A stretch of 64,000 nt of DNA from Citricoccus sp. CH26A (GTDB lineage: Bacteria; Actinomycetota; Actinomycetes; Actinomycetales; Micrococcaceae): positions 1-64,000 of the forward strand of contig NZ_AFXQ01000019.1 in the NCBI RefSeq assembly GCF_000224415.1. The letters are read 5' to 3'. Numbering within the stretch: the first letter of the stretch is position 1; the number at the start of each line of letters is the position of its first letter. This document shows, in pieces, positions 48,430 through 57,881 of the stretch. A program made the translations under genes and the position numbers. A model generated the notes under the pieces. It was not told the origin of the DNA. It was given only the letters and a program-made list of their open reading frames with translations, and searched no databases.

Positions 48430-49749
48430 TTGGCCTCACGCACCGGACTGGACATCACGACCTCGGTGTCCTCGCAGTTGGGCGCCACGGAACTGCTGGC
48501 CCTGCCCTGGGATGTCTCCCTGGAGGACTGGCCGGTGCGGACCCTCGCCGCCCTGCCCCGCGGCATCTCACGGCACGTGGTGCGCTTCGCGCACCTGGCC
48601 GGGGCCGTGGTGGCCGTGAAGGAGACCACGGAGGAGTCCGCGCGGCGGGAGTACCAGTTGCTGCGGCGCCTGGAACGGTTGAACCTGCCGTGCGTGGAAC
48701 CGGTGGCGGTGGTCAGCGGCCGGACCACGGAGGACGGCGAGCCGTTGCTGACGGCGCTGGTCACCCGCCACCTGCGCTTCTCCCTGCCCTACCGCGCGGT
48801 GTTCTCCCGCAGGCTGCACCAGGACACCGTCACGCGGTTGATCGACGCGCTGGCCCTGTTGCTGGTGGAACTGCACCTGGTGGGCTTCTACTGGGGGGAC
48901 GTGTCCCTGTCCAACACGTTGTTCCGCCGCGACGCCGGTGCGTTCGCCGCCTACCTGGTGGACGCCGAGACGGGGGAACTGCACCCCTCCCTGTCCCGCG
49001 GGCAGCGCGAGCACGACCTGGAGATCGCCCGCGTCAACATCGCCGGGGAGCTGATGGACCTGGCGAGCGGGGGCATGCTGGACCCCGACGTGGATCCGGT
49101 GACGACCTCCGAGCTGATCATCAACGCCTACCGCCGGCTCTGGGACGAGCTCACCGGGGACATGTCCTTCCGCACCGAGGAGCGCTGGCGGGTGGAGGAC
49201 CGGATCCGCCGGCTCAACGCCCTGGGCTTCGACGTGGAGGAGTACGCGATCCGCACCACCCCCGACGGTTCCGAGCTGGTGCTGCAGCCCAAGGTGGTGG
49301 ACCCGGGCCACCACCAGCGGCGGCTGCTGGGCCTGACCGGGCTGGACGTGCAGGAGAACCAGGCCCGCCGGCTGCTGCGGGACATCGACCACTTCCGTGC
49401 CGACCGGCACCCCGAGCTCGACGAGCAGGAGGCCGCCCACCTCTGGGTCGAGGAGGTGTTCGACCTCGTGACCCGGTCCATCCCCCCCGAGCTCTCCGGC
49501 AAGCTCGAACCGGCCGAGGTGATGCACCAGTTGCTGGAGCACCGTTGGTACCTGTCCGAGAACCAGAACCGGTCCGTGCCGCTGACCGAGGCCCTGCAGT
49601 CCTACATCCGCACCGTGCTGCCCGCGCGGCGGGACGAGGACGCCGTGGCCCTGCACCCCACCACCACCATGCTGCGTGCCGTGCCGCCGCGGGCCGGCGG
49701 TCCGGACGGCCCCTGGAGCCCGCAGTCGGCGCAGACCCCCGGACTGTGA
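48430..49749 (+). CDS. DUF4032 protein with kinase-like fold
   Basis: 439 residues from TTG at 48430, supported by AAGGAG 8 nt upstream. The N-terminal part resembles lipopolysaccharide-kinase-like folds: VVAVKETTEESARREYQLLRRLE (ATP-lysine and alpha-C-like), then LALLLVELHLVGFYWGDVSLSNTLFRRDAGAFAAYLVDAETGE, which is like a catalytic GDxxxxN loop and a metal-binding DxE. The rest is the DUF4032 region (EEYAIRTTPDGSELVLQPKVVDPGHHQRRLLGLTGLDVQENQARRLL). The substrate is unknown. It lies 75 nt after the ABC-like gene and is probably in the ots operon. Confidence 0.8.
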   Translation: MASRTGLDITTSVSSQLGATELLALPWDVSLEDWPVRTLAALPRGISRHVVRFAHLAGAVVAVKETTEESARREYQLLRRLERLNLPCVEPVAVVSGRTTEDGEPLLTALVTRHLRFSLPYRAVFSRRLHQDTVTRLIDALALLLVELHLVGFYWGDVSLSNTLFRRDAGAFAAYLVDAETGELHPSLSRGQREHDLEIARVNIAGELMDLASGGMLDPDVDPVTTSELIINAYRRLWDELTGDMSFRTEERWRVEDRIRRLNALGFDVEEYAIRTTPDGSELVLQPKVVDPGHHQRRLLGLTGLDVQENQARRLLRDIDHFRADRHPELDEQEAAHLWVEEVFDLVTRSIPPELSGKLEPAEVMHQLLEHRWYLSENQNRSVPLTEALQSYIRTVLPARRDEDAVALHPTTTMLRAVPPRAGGPDGPWSPQSAQTPGL

Positions 49750-49756
49750 CCCCGGG

Positions 49757-49784
49757 CCTGTGACGTCGAGCCTGTGACGTCGAG
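49757..49784. repeat. two tandem copies of a 14-bp unit
   Basis: CCTGTGACGTCGAG occurs twice head to tail directly after the DUF4032 stop; the preceding ACTGTGACCCCGGG is a degenerate third copy. Confidence 0.7.
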
Positions 49785-49788
49785 CCCC

Positions 49789-49814
49789 GGGCCCCGACGC
49801 TGACGCCGGGGCCC
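49789..49814. terminator. probable terminator between the DUF4032 and treZ genes
   Basis: The 8-bp stem GGGCCCCG/CGGGGCCC has a 10-nt loop and lies between convergent genes. Confidence 0.55.
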
Positions 49815-49855
49815 TGGCGTCCCCGTCCCGGGGGCCGGCCGGGCGGCAGGACCGG

Positions 49856-51814
49856 TCAGCGACGCCCGAGGAGCAGGAAACCGGGTGCGGGGACGGATGC
49901 CGGCGGTGCGTCCTCGCCGGCGGGACCACCCTGGTCGCCGGCCGGCACCGGGCCGTCGATGCCGTGCCCGGCCAGCAGCCGGTGGCCGGCCAGTTCGGGC
50001 GGGACCGGCAGGGGGTCCTCGCCGAAGGCGGCCAGGAGCACCACGGATCCTGCGCCGTGCCCGCCGGCCTGGAGGGAGGCACCCACCCCGGTCCCGACGT
50101 CGGCGGCCCCCTTCCGCAGGCCACGGTCCAGCCGCAGGTGGCGCGGGCCGGCGTCGACGGTGGCGCGCGTGGTGGCGCGGGCGGGGTCGGTCAGTTCGGG
50201 CAGCTCGGCGCGCAGGGCGGCCAGCCGGCGGTACAGCTCCAGCAACCGGGCGTGCCGGCCGGTACCGGCCTCCTCCCAGCGCAGCGTGGAGTCCCGGAAG
50301 GTCTGCTCCGCCTGCGGGTCCGGCACGGCGTCGTGGTCCCAGGCCATGCGCTCGAACTCCCTGCGCCGGCCCTGGGTCACCGCCTCGGCCAGTTCCGGCT
50401 CGCGGTGGGCCGTGAAGAACTGCCAGGGCGTGGACGCCGCCCACTCCTCCCCCATGAACAGCATGGGGGTGAAGGGCCCGGCCATCAGCAGCGCCGCCCC
50501 GATGGCCAGCCGCCCCTCGTCAAGGGACGCGGTCAACCGGTCCCCCGTGGCCCGGTTGCCGACCTGGTCGTGGTTCTGGGTGCACACCACGAGGGCCTCC
50601 GCCGGGGTGTGCTCGCCCAGCGGGCGGCCGTGGTGGCGGCGGCGGAAGGAGGAGTAGGTGCCGTCGTGGAAGAAGCCCTCGTTGAGGACCTTGCCCAGGG
50701 CGTCCAGGGAGGCGAAGTCGGCGTAGTAGCCCTCGGTCTCCCCGGTCAGCGCCACGTGAACGGCGTGGTGGAAGTCGTCAGACCACTGGCCGGTGAGCCC
50801 GTGACCACCGACGCCACCGGGTGCGCGGGGGCTGATCATCCGCGGATCGTTCAGGTCCGATTCGGCCACCAGCACCAGGGGCCGGCCCAGCCGCGCGGAC
50901 AGGGCGTCGATCTCGGTGGCCATCTCCTCGAGCAGGTGGACGGCGCGGGTGTCGTGCAGGGCGTGGACGGCGTCCAGCCGGAAGCCGTCCACGTGGTACT
51001 CCTCGACCCACATCCGGAGGTTGTCCAGGATGTAGCGGCGGACCTCGTCCGAGTCGGGGCCGTCCAGGTTCAGGCCGCTGCCCCAGCCGGTGGACTGCTC
51101 GGTCAGGTAGGGGCCGAACTTCGGCAGGTAGTTCCCGGAGGGTCCCAGGTGGTTGTAGACGACGTCCTGCAGGACCGCCAGCCCGGCTGCGTGGCAGGCG
51201 TCCACGAAGCGCCGGTAGGACTCCGGTCCACCGTAGGAGGCGTCGACGGCGTACCAGCCGACGCCGTCGTAGCCCCAGTTGTGCCGTCCGCCGAAGGAGT
51301 TCACGGGCAGCAGTTCCACGTGCGTCACCCCGAGCGAGACGAGGTGGTCGAGCCGCCCGAGGGCCGCATCGAGGGTGCCCTCGGCGGTGAAGGTACCCAC
51401 GTGGAGCTCGTAGATGACCGCGCCCCGCAGTGACCGTCCGGTCCAGTCGCCGTCCTGCCAGTCGTACGCCGCGGGGTCCACCAGCCGGGAGGGGCCGTGG
51501 ACGGTGTCCGGCTGGCACCGCGAGCGCGGGTCCGGGAACGGGCCCTCGCCGTCCACGCGGTATCCGTAGCCCGCGTCGGTGCTTCGGGGAGCGGTGACCC
51601 CGGGCACCCACCACCCGTCCCCGGCCGGTTCCATCGGGAACGTCTCGGCGCCGGCCCACCGGTCGGCGCTGTCGTGGACGGCCCCCGGTTCGCGGTCGGT
51701 GACCACCAGCTCGACGGTCCTGGCCTCCGGTGCCCAGACCGACCACCGGGTGTCCCGCGGGTGGGTTGCGTCCCCCTGCTCCCGGGACGTTCCCCGGTCC
51801 CTCGTCTCCGTCAT
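49856..51814 (-). CDS. treZ: malto-oligosyltrehalose trehalohydrolase
   Basis: 652 residues, a GH13 enzyme that releases trehalose from maltooligosyltrehalose made by TreY. An N-terminal carbohydrate-binding-like domain ([16 protein letters not shown]) precedes the barrel: [53 protein letters not shown], the nucleophile D in [14 protein letters not shown], the acid E in [12 protein letters not shown], and [29 protein letters not shown] is typical of TreZ. It is somewhat longer than usual because of a loose C-terminus. The ATG overlaps the treY stop by 4 nt. Confidence 0.95.
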   Translation of the reverse strand: MTETRDRGTSREQGDATHPRDTRWSVWAPEARTVELVVTDREPGAVHDSADRWAGAETFPMEPAGDGWWVPGVTAPRSTDAGYGYRVDGEGPFPDPRSRCQPDTVHGPSRLVDPAAYDWQDGDWTGRSLRGAVIYELHVGTFTAEGTLDAALGRLDHLVSLGVTHVELLPVNSFGGRHNWGYDGVGWYAVDASYGGPESYRRFVDACHAAGLAVLQDVVYNHLGPSGNYLPKFGPYLTEQSTGWGSGLNLDGPDSDEVRRYILDNLRMWVEEYHVDGFRLDAVHALHDTRAVHLLEEMATEIDALSARLGRPLVLVAESDLNDPRMISPRAPGGVGGHGLTGQWSDDFHHAVHVALTGETEGYYADFASLDALGKVLNEGFFHDGTYSSFRRRHHGRPLGEHTPAEALVVCTQNHDQVGNRATGDRLTASLDEGRLAIGAALLMAGPFTPMLFMGEEWAASTPWQFFTAHREPELAEAVTQGRRREFERMAWDHDAVPDPQAEQTFRDSTLRWEEAGTGRHARLLELYRRLAALRAELPELTDPARATTRATVDAGPRHLRLDRGLRKGAADVGTGVGASLQAGGHGAGSVVLLAAFGEDPLPVPPELAGHRLLAGHGIDGPVPAGDQGGPAGEDAPPASVPAPGFLLLGRR

Positions 51815-54369
51815 CGCAGCGTGTTCCCCTCCTCCGGCACCAGCAGGGCGACCGGGTGGTGTTCGAAGATCTCGGCCAGTCGGGTGGTCCCGTCCGTGAA
51901 GGCCCCGCCGAAACGGCGTCCGGTGATCAGGTCCACCACGGCCTGGCGGGGCAGCACGACGGCCGTGTCGCCCCAGCCGCCCTCGTCGGCCAGTCCCAGC
52001 GGCCAGCGGGTGGCCAGGGTGATGCAGCCCCCGCGGGAGAACGCGACCACGTGGTCGGCGGCCTCACCGAGGACGTCCAGGTCCTGGTAGCGGTTGAACC
52101 ACTCGGGGTGTTCCCGGCGGGCCCGCAGCGCCCGGGAGGTGACCAGCAGCTTCAGGCCGGCGGCGTACTCGGCGAGTGCCTCGCCGTCGACCTGGCCGGT
52201 GTCCTCGGCGGGCCGGGGGAATTCGGGGGTCCAACCACCGTCGAGCCGGGCCAGCAGGGCCGCCCGCTCACGGAAGTCCACGGGCCGGCGGTTGTCCGGG
52301 TCCACGAGCGTGGGGAACGGGACCTCCGTGCCCTGGTAGACGTCCGGGATTCCGGGCATCGTCAGCTGGATGAGCTTCATGGCCAGCTGGTTCGAGACTC
52401 CGGCCACGGTGATCCGGTCGGCGATCGCCTGGACGGCCTCGCGCAGTTCACCGGTGCCGGTGGCCCGTTCGGCGAGGTCTGCCAGGAGGGCCTCGAACCG
52501 CTCGTCCGGTTCGGTCCAGGTGGTGCGCGTGGCCGCCTCGCGCGCTGCCTTGAGCGCGTAGTCGGCCAGCCGCTGGGTCTGCAGGGCCGTGCCGTCCACC
52601 GGCCAGGCGCCCACGACCGTCTCCCACAGCAGCTTCTCGAACGGCCCGTCCCCGAGCGGGGCCATCTGTCGGAACCGTTCCAGTGCGGCCGTCCACTCCT
52701 GGGGGATCTCGGAGAGCACGTCGATGCGGGCGCGCACGTCCTCGCTGCGCTTGGTGTCGTGCGTGGACAGGGTGGTCATGGTGCGGGGCATGCGAGCCTG
52801 CCGGTCCGCCTGGGCCGCATGGAAGGCATCCAGGTCCAGGGCGAACGCCGACGGGTCCCCGCCGACCTCGTTGAGTGAGGCCAGCCGGGTGTACCGGTAG
52901 AAGGCGGTGTCCTCCACGCCCTTGGCCATGACCATGCCGGAGGTCTGCTGGAAGCGCTCGGCCACCGGGTGGTCCGGGTCTGCCAGCAGCGGCATGAGGG
53001 CCTCGAGCACGTCCACCAGTTCGGGCCGGCGCCGGCGCACCTCGGCCGCCGCGTCGTCCAGGTGCTCGCGGCCCGTGGGCAGGTAGGAGCGGTAGACCGG
53101 GAAGCAGGCCAGCAGTTCGGCCAGGGTGTCCTGCACCCGGTGCGCACCGGGGTCCTCGGCGCCATGGTCCTCGTCCCCGGGGATCAGGCCCGGGACCAGT
53201 CGCGCCAGCCGCTCCACCTCGGAGCGCAGCATGCCGTCCGCCACCGCCCTCTTGGTGCCGTGGATCATCTCCGTCCACACCACCTCCGCGTCCGGGTCCG
53301 CCCAGTCCCCGAGCCGGGCGGCCACCGCGTCCAGCTCGGGGGCGCCGGCCGGATCGACGAGGACGCGATCCACCTCGCCGAGGGCGTCGTAGCCGGTGGT
53401 GCCGTCCACGGCCCACGCCGCGGGCATCCGCTCGCCGGGCTCGAGGATCTTCTCCCCGAGCAGGTAGACCCCGCCCGTGGCCTGGCGCAGGTTCTCGAAG
53501 TAGCCGCCCGGGTCGGCCAGTCCGTCCGGGTGGTCCACGCGCAGCCCGTCCACGAGCCCGTCGCGGACCCAGGACAGGATCTCCCGGTGCGTCTCGGAGA
53601 ACACGCGCGGGATCTCGACCCGGACCCCGGCCAGCGAGTTGACGGCGAAGAAGCGTCGGTAGTTGAGGTTCTCGTCGGCCTCGCGCCAGGGCATCAGCCG
53701 GTAGTTCTGGAGGTCGTGGACCGCCCGGGCCAGTCGCTCCTCCTCGGAGCGTCCCGCCTCCGCGCCGACCGCCGGGGCACCGGCTCCGTCGGGACCGGCA
53801 CCACCGGCCTCACGGGAGGCCACCGCGGCGCGGGCGGCCTCCTCGGTGCCCGGGGCCAGCGGGTAGACGTTGTCGTAGTAGTGCAGCTCCCCGTCCACGA
53901 TCCGCAGCTTCGACAGCTCGGCCTCCGGATCCTCCTCCGTGCCGTCACCCAGCACGGGCAGCCAGATCCGGCTGTCCCCGGCGGCCCAGTCGATGTCGAA
54001 GGCCATCGCGTACTTGGAGGCCCGGCCGTGCTTGAGCACGTCCCACCACCAGGCGTTGTCCTTCGGGGTGGCAACGCCCACGTGGTTGGGGACGATGTCC
54101 GCCAGGATCCCGCCGCCCGCCTCGTGGACCGCCTCGGCGAGCTCGCGCAACCCGGCCTCTCCCCCGCGGGCGTCGTCCACGTGGGTGGGGTCCACCACGT
54201 CGTAGCCGTGCGTGGAGCCCTCCTCGGCGCCGAGCATCGGGGACAGGTACACCCAGTCCACGCCGAGGTCCCGCAAGTACGGCAGCACCGTACGCGCATC
54301 GTCCAGGGTGAAGTCGCCGGTCAGCTGCAGGCGGTAGGTGGACGCGGGGACTCTCTGCGGACTGGTCAC
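51811..54369 (-). CDS. treY: malto-oligosyltrehalose synthase
   Basis: 852 residues. This GH13 enzyme converts the reducing end of maltodextrin into a trehalosyl group. Motifs are [18 protein letters not shown] at the N-terminus, [30 protein letters not shown], the catalytic [14 protein letters not shown] and [19 protein letters not shown]. The GTG at 54369 is preferred because TAGCGT lies 7 nt upstream; a GTG at 54378 overlaps that box. It is co-transcribed with treZ. No treX is in the window. Confidence 0.95.
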   Translation of the reverse strand: MTSPQRVPASTYRLQLTGDFTLDDARTVLPYLRDLGVDWVYLSPMLGAEEGSTHGYDVVDPTHVDDARGGEAGLRELAEAVHEAGGGILADIVPNHVGVATPKDNAWWWDVLKHGRASKYAMAFDIDWAAGDSRIWLPVLGDGTEEDPEAELSKLRIVDGELHYYDNVYPLAPGTEEAARAAVASREAGGAGPDGAGAPAVGAEAGRSEEERLARAVHDLQNYRLMPWREADENLNYRRFFAVNSLAGVRVEIPRVFSETHREILSWVRDGLVDGLRVDHPDGLADPGGYFENLRQATGGVYLLGEKILEPGERMPAAWAVDGTTGYDALGEVDRVLVDPAGAPELDAVAARLGDWADPDAEVVWTEMIHGTKRAVADGMLRSEVERLARLVPGLIPGDEDHGAEDPGAHRVQDTLAELLACFPVYRSYLPTGREHLDDAAAEVRRRRPELVDVLEALMPLLADPDHPVAERFQQTSGMVMAKGVEDTAFYRYTRLASLNEVGGDPSAFALDLDAFHAAQADRQARMPRTMTTLSTHDTKRSEDVRARIDVLSEIPQEWTAALERFRQMAPLGDGPFEKLLWETVVGAWPVDGTALQTQRLADYALKAAREAATRTTWTEPDERFEALLADLAERATGTGELREAVQAIADRITVAGVSNQLAMKLIQLTMPGIPDVYQGTEVPFPTLVDPDNRRPVDFRERAALLARLDGGWTPEFPRPAEDTGQVDGEALAEYAAGLKLLVTSRALRARREHPEWFNRYQDLDVLGEAADHVVAFSRGGCITLATRWPLGLADEGGWGDTAVVLPRQAVVDLITGRRFGGAFTDGTTRLAEIFEHHPVALLVPEEGNTLR

Positions 54370-54376
54370 GGTCTGC

Positions 54377-54382
54377 ACGCTA
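54377..54382 (-). promoter_or_regulatory. -10 box of treYZ, leaderless arrangement
   Basis: TAGCGT on the minus strand is followed by seven bases and GTG at 54369. Confidence 0.5.
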
Positions 54383-54407
54383 GCAGGGTGACGGGCGCTG
54401 CGGCCCG

Positions 54408-54860
54408 CTAGCTGCCGGGCGGCGCGGTGAGGTCACGGCTGATGCGCGGTTCGCCGGAGTCCTCGAAGATGATCACGACGTCCTGGTGGACGGTGCCGTC
54501 CGGCATGGCGAGGTCGGCGATCAGGGCGTTGCCCTGCCACTTCTCCTGATGGACGGACTCGACCCCGTACTTCTGGCGCAGGTTGTCCGCGATGCGCACG
54601 TTGGCCTGGGACGAGCCGAACACCGCATAGCTGATGCCCACGAGCCCGATCACCAGCACGCCTGCGCCCGCGAGGATCTCCCGCATCGAGTCCCGCATCC
54701 GGTCGGGGCCGGCGTACCGCGCGTCCTGGTCGTCCAGGTGGAGGCGGTAGCGCTTGCGCCGCCACAGGCCGTGGGCCATGACCGCCGCGCCGGCCACCGC
54801 CATGAGGATGCCGATCCACTGGGCGACGAGGGGGGTCTGCAGGTCGATCGGTGCGTACAT
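54408..54860 (-). CDS. small membrane protein, paralogue of the upstream neighbour
   Basis: 150 residues, with the start at the ATG 54860 because GACAAT lies 7 nt upstream; an ATG at 54869 is the alternative. A helix (about 11-30, VAQWIGILMAVAGAAVMAHGLW), a basic cytoplasmic loop, a second helix (about 62-82, ILAGAGVLVIGLVGISYAVFG) and an extracytoplasmic domain (NLRQKYGVESVHQEKWQGNALIADLAMPDGTVHQDVVIIFEDSGEP). The last part matches the C-terminus of the gene at 54907, so the two are tandem paralogues. The function is unknown. Confidence 0.75.
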   Translation of the reverse strand: MYAPIDLQTPLVAQWIGILMAVAGAAVMAHGLWRRKRYRLHLDDQDARYAGPDRMRDSMREILAGAGVLVIGLVGISYAVFGSSQANVRIADNLRQKYGVESVHQEKWQGNALIADLAMPDGTVHQDVVIIFEDSGEPRISRDLTAPPGS

Positions 54861-54906
54861 GCCTTCCATTGTCCCCCGCCCGGAGTCCTCGTGCTGCGCG
54901 GGGCGC

Positions 54907-55464
54907 TCAGGCCCCCGGGGTCTGCGAGAAGACGTCCTCACCGGTGAGCGGTTCCCCGTCGGCCTCGAAGTAGACCGTTGCGTCCCTGCGCACGGTGCCG
55001 TCGGCCAGGGTCAGGTCCGCCACCAGGAAGGCACCGCTCCAGCGCGCGTTGTCCACCCCCGTCACCCCGTACTTCACCGCGAGGTTGCCGCGCACGTTCT
55101 GGTGCGTCTGCCAGGCGCCCAGCGCTGCGAGACCGGCCAGCACCACGGCCGCCGCCAGGCAGAGGTAGGAGACCACCTGCTCCACCCGGGTGTCGCGAAG
55201 GTGTGCCGGATCGGTGTTGCGCCCGGTGCGCCGCGCGTACGCGAGGTGCCGGCGCCGCCGCCACACCGCATGGCCGAGCACGGCGAGTCCGACCAGCACG
55301 AGCATGCCCGCCACCCACAGGGTGGCGACCGGGGACTGGAAGTCGACGGCCCGGTAGTCGACGGCGGTGGACACCGGTGCCGTGAGCGGCAGCGCCGGGA
55401 CGGACAGGGACGCCAGGGCGGACAGGGCAGTCAGTGTGGACAGGACGGGCGGTCCGGGCGTCAT
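54907..55464 (-). CDS. small membrane protein, paralogue of the downstream neighbour
   Basis: 185 residues from ATG at 55464, which overlaps the aldo/keto reductase stop (ATGA). Hydrophobic N-terminal segment, a helix near 48-70 (VATLWVAGMLVLVGLAVLGHAVW), a basic loop, a helix near 98-118 (VVSYLCLAAAVVLAGLAALGAW) and an extracytoplasmic part NLAVKYGVTGVDNARWSGAFLVADLTLADGTVRRDATVYFEADGEP. Residue pattern and topology match the next gene. I do not recognise the family. Confidence 0.75.
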   Translation of the reverse strand: MTPGPPVLSTLTALSALASLSVPALPLTAPVSTAVDYRAVDFQSPVATLWVAGMLVLVGLAVLGHAVWRRRRHLAYARRTGRNTDPAHLRDTRVEQVVSYLCLAAAVVLAGLAALGAWQTHQNVRGNLAVKYGVTGVDNARWSGAFLVADLTLADGTVRRDATVYFEADGEPLTGEDVFSQTPGA

Positions 55465-56447
55465 GGCAGGGGTTCTCCTCGGGCGGCGGTCCAGATCCGG
55501 TACCACTGGTCGGCGTCCATGCGGGCGGCGACCTCCTCGGCGGTGGCACTGGCGGCGATGCGCTCGGGCCGGGTGCTGCCCACGACCGGGCGGATGCCCC
55601 ACGGCAGGCGCAGCAGCCAGGCCAGGACCACCACGTCGGCCGGGACACCGAGTTCCTCGGCCACCCGGGCGACCTCGGCGGCGGCCGGGGCGTCGGCCGG
55701 CTCGGGATCGGGCCGGGTGTACCGGCCCCGGCCCAGCGGACCCCAGGCCTGCAGGTCGATGCCGCGCGCGGTGCAGAAGCCGACGATGCCCTCCATGTCC
55801 CCGGAGGCATGGGCGTCCTGGTGGTTGGCCAGCACCACGGTCTCGATCAGCGTGCGAGCGTGCAGTCCCAGCTCGAGCTGGACGCAGGCCAGGGTCTCAG
55901 TGCCGCCGCTGGCCTCACGCAGGGTGTCGTCGAAACGCCGGACCCAGGCCAGGCCCATGTTGGACACGCCCAGACGGCCGACGTAGCCGGCGGCCTTCAG
56001 CTCGAGGTACGCGCCGACGGTCTCGGCCGGGTCGGTCAGCACGTCGGGGCGGTGGATGATCAGGGTCTCGACGTGGTCCGTCCGGAGCCGCTCCAGGGAG
56101 CCGGCCACCGCCGTGCGCAGGTGGGCGGCCGAGGAGTCGTAGCGGGTGGCCCCCGCACCGCGGGCCCGGCCGTACAGCGGCGAGCCGCCGAGCCGGATAC
56201 CGCACTTGGTCTGGATGCGCAGCTCCCGCCGCAGCCCCGGGTCGGCGGCCAGCACCCGGCCGAGGGCCTCCTCGGACCGGCCATGGGCGTAGATGTCCGC
56301 GGTGTCCAGGGTGGCGATGCCGACGTCGAGAGCGGCACGGAGCGCGCGGCGGGCCGCGTCCTGCGCGTCGCGCCACGCCTGGGGGGCCGGTGGCTCGGGG
56401 GCCCAGCCACCTCCCCATCCCATGCAGCCGAGAATCGTCCTGGTCAT
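55461..56447 (-). CDS. aldo/keto reductase
   Basis: 328 residues from ATG at 56447; the in-frame extension to 56561 has no family support. A TIM-barrel NADPH oxidoreductase of the YdhF-like kind: MTRTILGCMGWGGGW, catalytic D and Y in DTADIYAHGRSEEALG, K in LRIQTKCG, H in TLIIHRPD, then VSNMG, QLELGLHAR and the NADPH-binding end VVGSTRPERIAASATAEEV. Substrate unknown. It heads the operon with the two membrane paralogues. Confidence 0.9.
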   Translation of the reverse strand: MTRTILGCMGWGGGWAPEPPAPQAWRDAQDAARRALRAALDVGIATLDTADIYAHGRSEEALGRVLAADPGLRRELRIQTKCGIRLGGSPLYGRARGAGATRYDSSAAHLRTAVAGSLERLRTDHVETLIIHRPDVLTDPAETVGAYLELKAAGYVGRLGVSNMGLAWVRRFDDTLREASGGTETLACVQLELGLHARTLIETVVLANHQDAHASGDMEGIVGFCTARGIDLQAWGPLGRGRYTRPDPEPADAPAAAEVARVAEELGVPADVVVLAWLLRLPWGIRPVVGSTRPERIAASATAEEVAARMDADQWYRIWTAARGEPLP

Positions 56448-56616
56448 GTGCCCAGCATGCCGGACGGCGGGGCCGCACGGAACCGCGCCGCCGCTCTGGA
56501 GGCCGGCGTCGTCGGTGGTCAGGGACAGGTCGACGACACCCGGGGCCGGAAGGGGACGCACGCCGGGCTCCCGGCCCGTCCCGGCTGGTGGACAGGCCCC
56601 CGGCCGGCCCTGACCG

Positions 56617-57729
56617 CTACCTCATCGAGGCGTACCCGCGCGTGCCCGCCATGTCCGCGAGCCTGTACAGGTCGATCCAGAACGGCTTGGTCCAGGGGTC
56701 CTGCACAAGCACCTTGTTGTTGTTCTGGTTGTATCCCACAATGGGCATGTGATGGCGCAGGGTGAACCGCCCGCGGGTCTTCTGGCGCTGGATCGGGGGC
56801 TGCTCAGCTGGGGTGGCCGCGATGTTGACCAGGACCGGCACCCCGGCCTTGATGGACCGCCTGACGTTCTCACGGATGCGCACCTGGTCGGCGTACCCGG
56901 CGTCCTGGCCATGGATGGGGGTCACCTTGTAGCGGACGCTGGCGGGGGCGTTGTAGTCCATCACACGGGCCACCTGATGCAGCCATGTGCCCTCGCGGTC
57001 CGTCTGGGCCTGCTTGGCCATGGCAGTCTGGGTGGTCTTGATGCCGAAGGCCCCCAGCGCGATCTTGATCGAGGCCGGCCCGCACCAGTATCCGTTGGGC
57101 TGGGCCGCCCACGTGGTGTCGAGCACGGTGACGCCCTTGCGGGTGGTGGGCTTGCGCAGCGTACCGGTCCTGGCCAGTGCGGACTTGGCGTTGCCCTTCT
57201 CGAAGTCCTTCATGATGTACCCGCCATGCACCCAGCCGCGGTGCTTGCCCGCGGTGATCTCCCGCCAGGTGGCCCCGCTGACCGCCTTGCTGCGACCGGT
57301 GATCACGACCTTGGCGTTGCGCCGCAGCGAGGTCACCTTCGGGTGCGTGGCCCCGGCGTTCTTCCGCACGTTGAGCCCGTCGTCGGCGATGACCACGTAG
57401 CGGTAGGCCAGGGGGATCGTTGCGGCCGCGGTGGACACCGAGGCGGTGGCCGATGAGTCCGATCTCGAGGAGGTCCCCGGTGAGGAGAGCTTCGTCGCGG
57501 CCCTCATCGAGGACGAGGCGCCCAGGCCCTGGAGGGACTGCAGGACGGACTCGTCGAGCACCGGCAGGGTCTCGTCGAACTGGTTCGCCTGGTCCAGGGG
57601 GTTGAGGATCTCGGAGTCGGCCGCCGCCGGGGCGGCCAGGGCCACTCCCGGAAGCAGCAGTCCCAGGCTGAGGGTTGTCGCGAGGATGCGCCGGCGGTTC
57701 TTGCCGCGGGCAGGGGCATGACGGGACAC
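56617..57729 (-). CDS. secreted C39-like cysteine protease with SH3 domain
   Basis: 370 residues from GTG at 57729 (AAGGGCGG upstream); the longer frame to 57822 is not supported. A signal peptide ends near AAPAAADS (about 38). A Ser/Ala linker follows, then a bacterial SH3 domain (about 108-173, IADDGLNVRKNAGATHPKVTSL, WREITAGKHRGWVHGGYI). The C-terminal C39-like domain has C216 in NGYWCGPAS, H326/H327 in LRHHMPIVGY and D344 in LVQDPW. It should be exported and bind the cell wall through SH3. The target is unknown; a wall-lytic role is also possible. Confidence 0.85.
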   Translation of the reverse strand: MSRHAPARGKNRRRILATTLSLGLLLPGVALAAPAAADSEILNPLDQANQFDETLPVLDESVLQSLQGLGASSSMRAATKLSSPGTSSRSDSSATASVSTAAATIPLAYRYVVIADDGLNVRKNAGATHPKVTSLRRNAKVVITGRSKAVSGATWREITAGKHRGWVHGGYIMKDFEKGNAKSALARTGTLRKPTTRKGVTVLDTTWAAQPNGYWCGPASIKIALGAFGIKTTQTAMAKQAQTDREGTWLHQVARVMDYNAPASVRYKVTPIHGQDAGYADQVRIRENVRRSIKAGVPVLVNIAATPAEQPPIQRQKTRGRFTLRHHMPIVGYNQNNNKVLVQDPWTKPFWIDLYRLADMAGTRGYASMR

Positions 57730-57881
57730 GGGGCCGCCCTTCGTCGGTGGAGTGGTGGGCGGAGATCTTCCCCTTCTCCGCCGCGAGGATGGTGACCCAC
57801 GCAGGTTACCGGCGGGTGACATGGACCACAGTAACCTACCGCCGGTCCCGTCCGGGCCGGTGGTGTGATGGGATATCCCCC

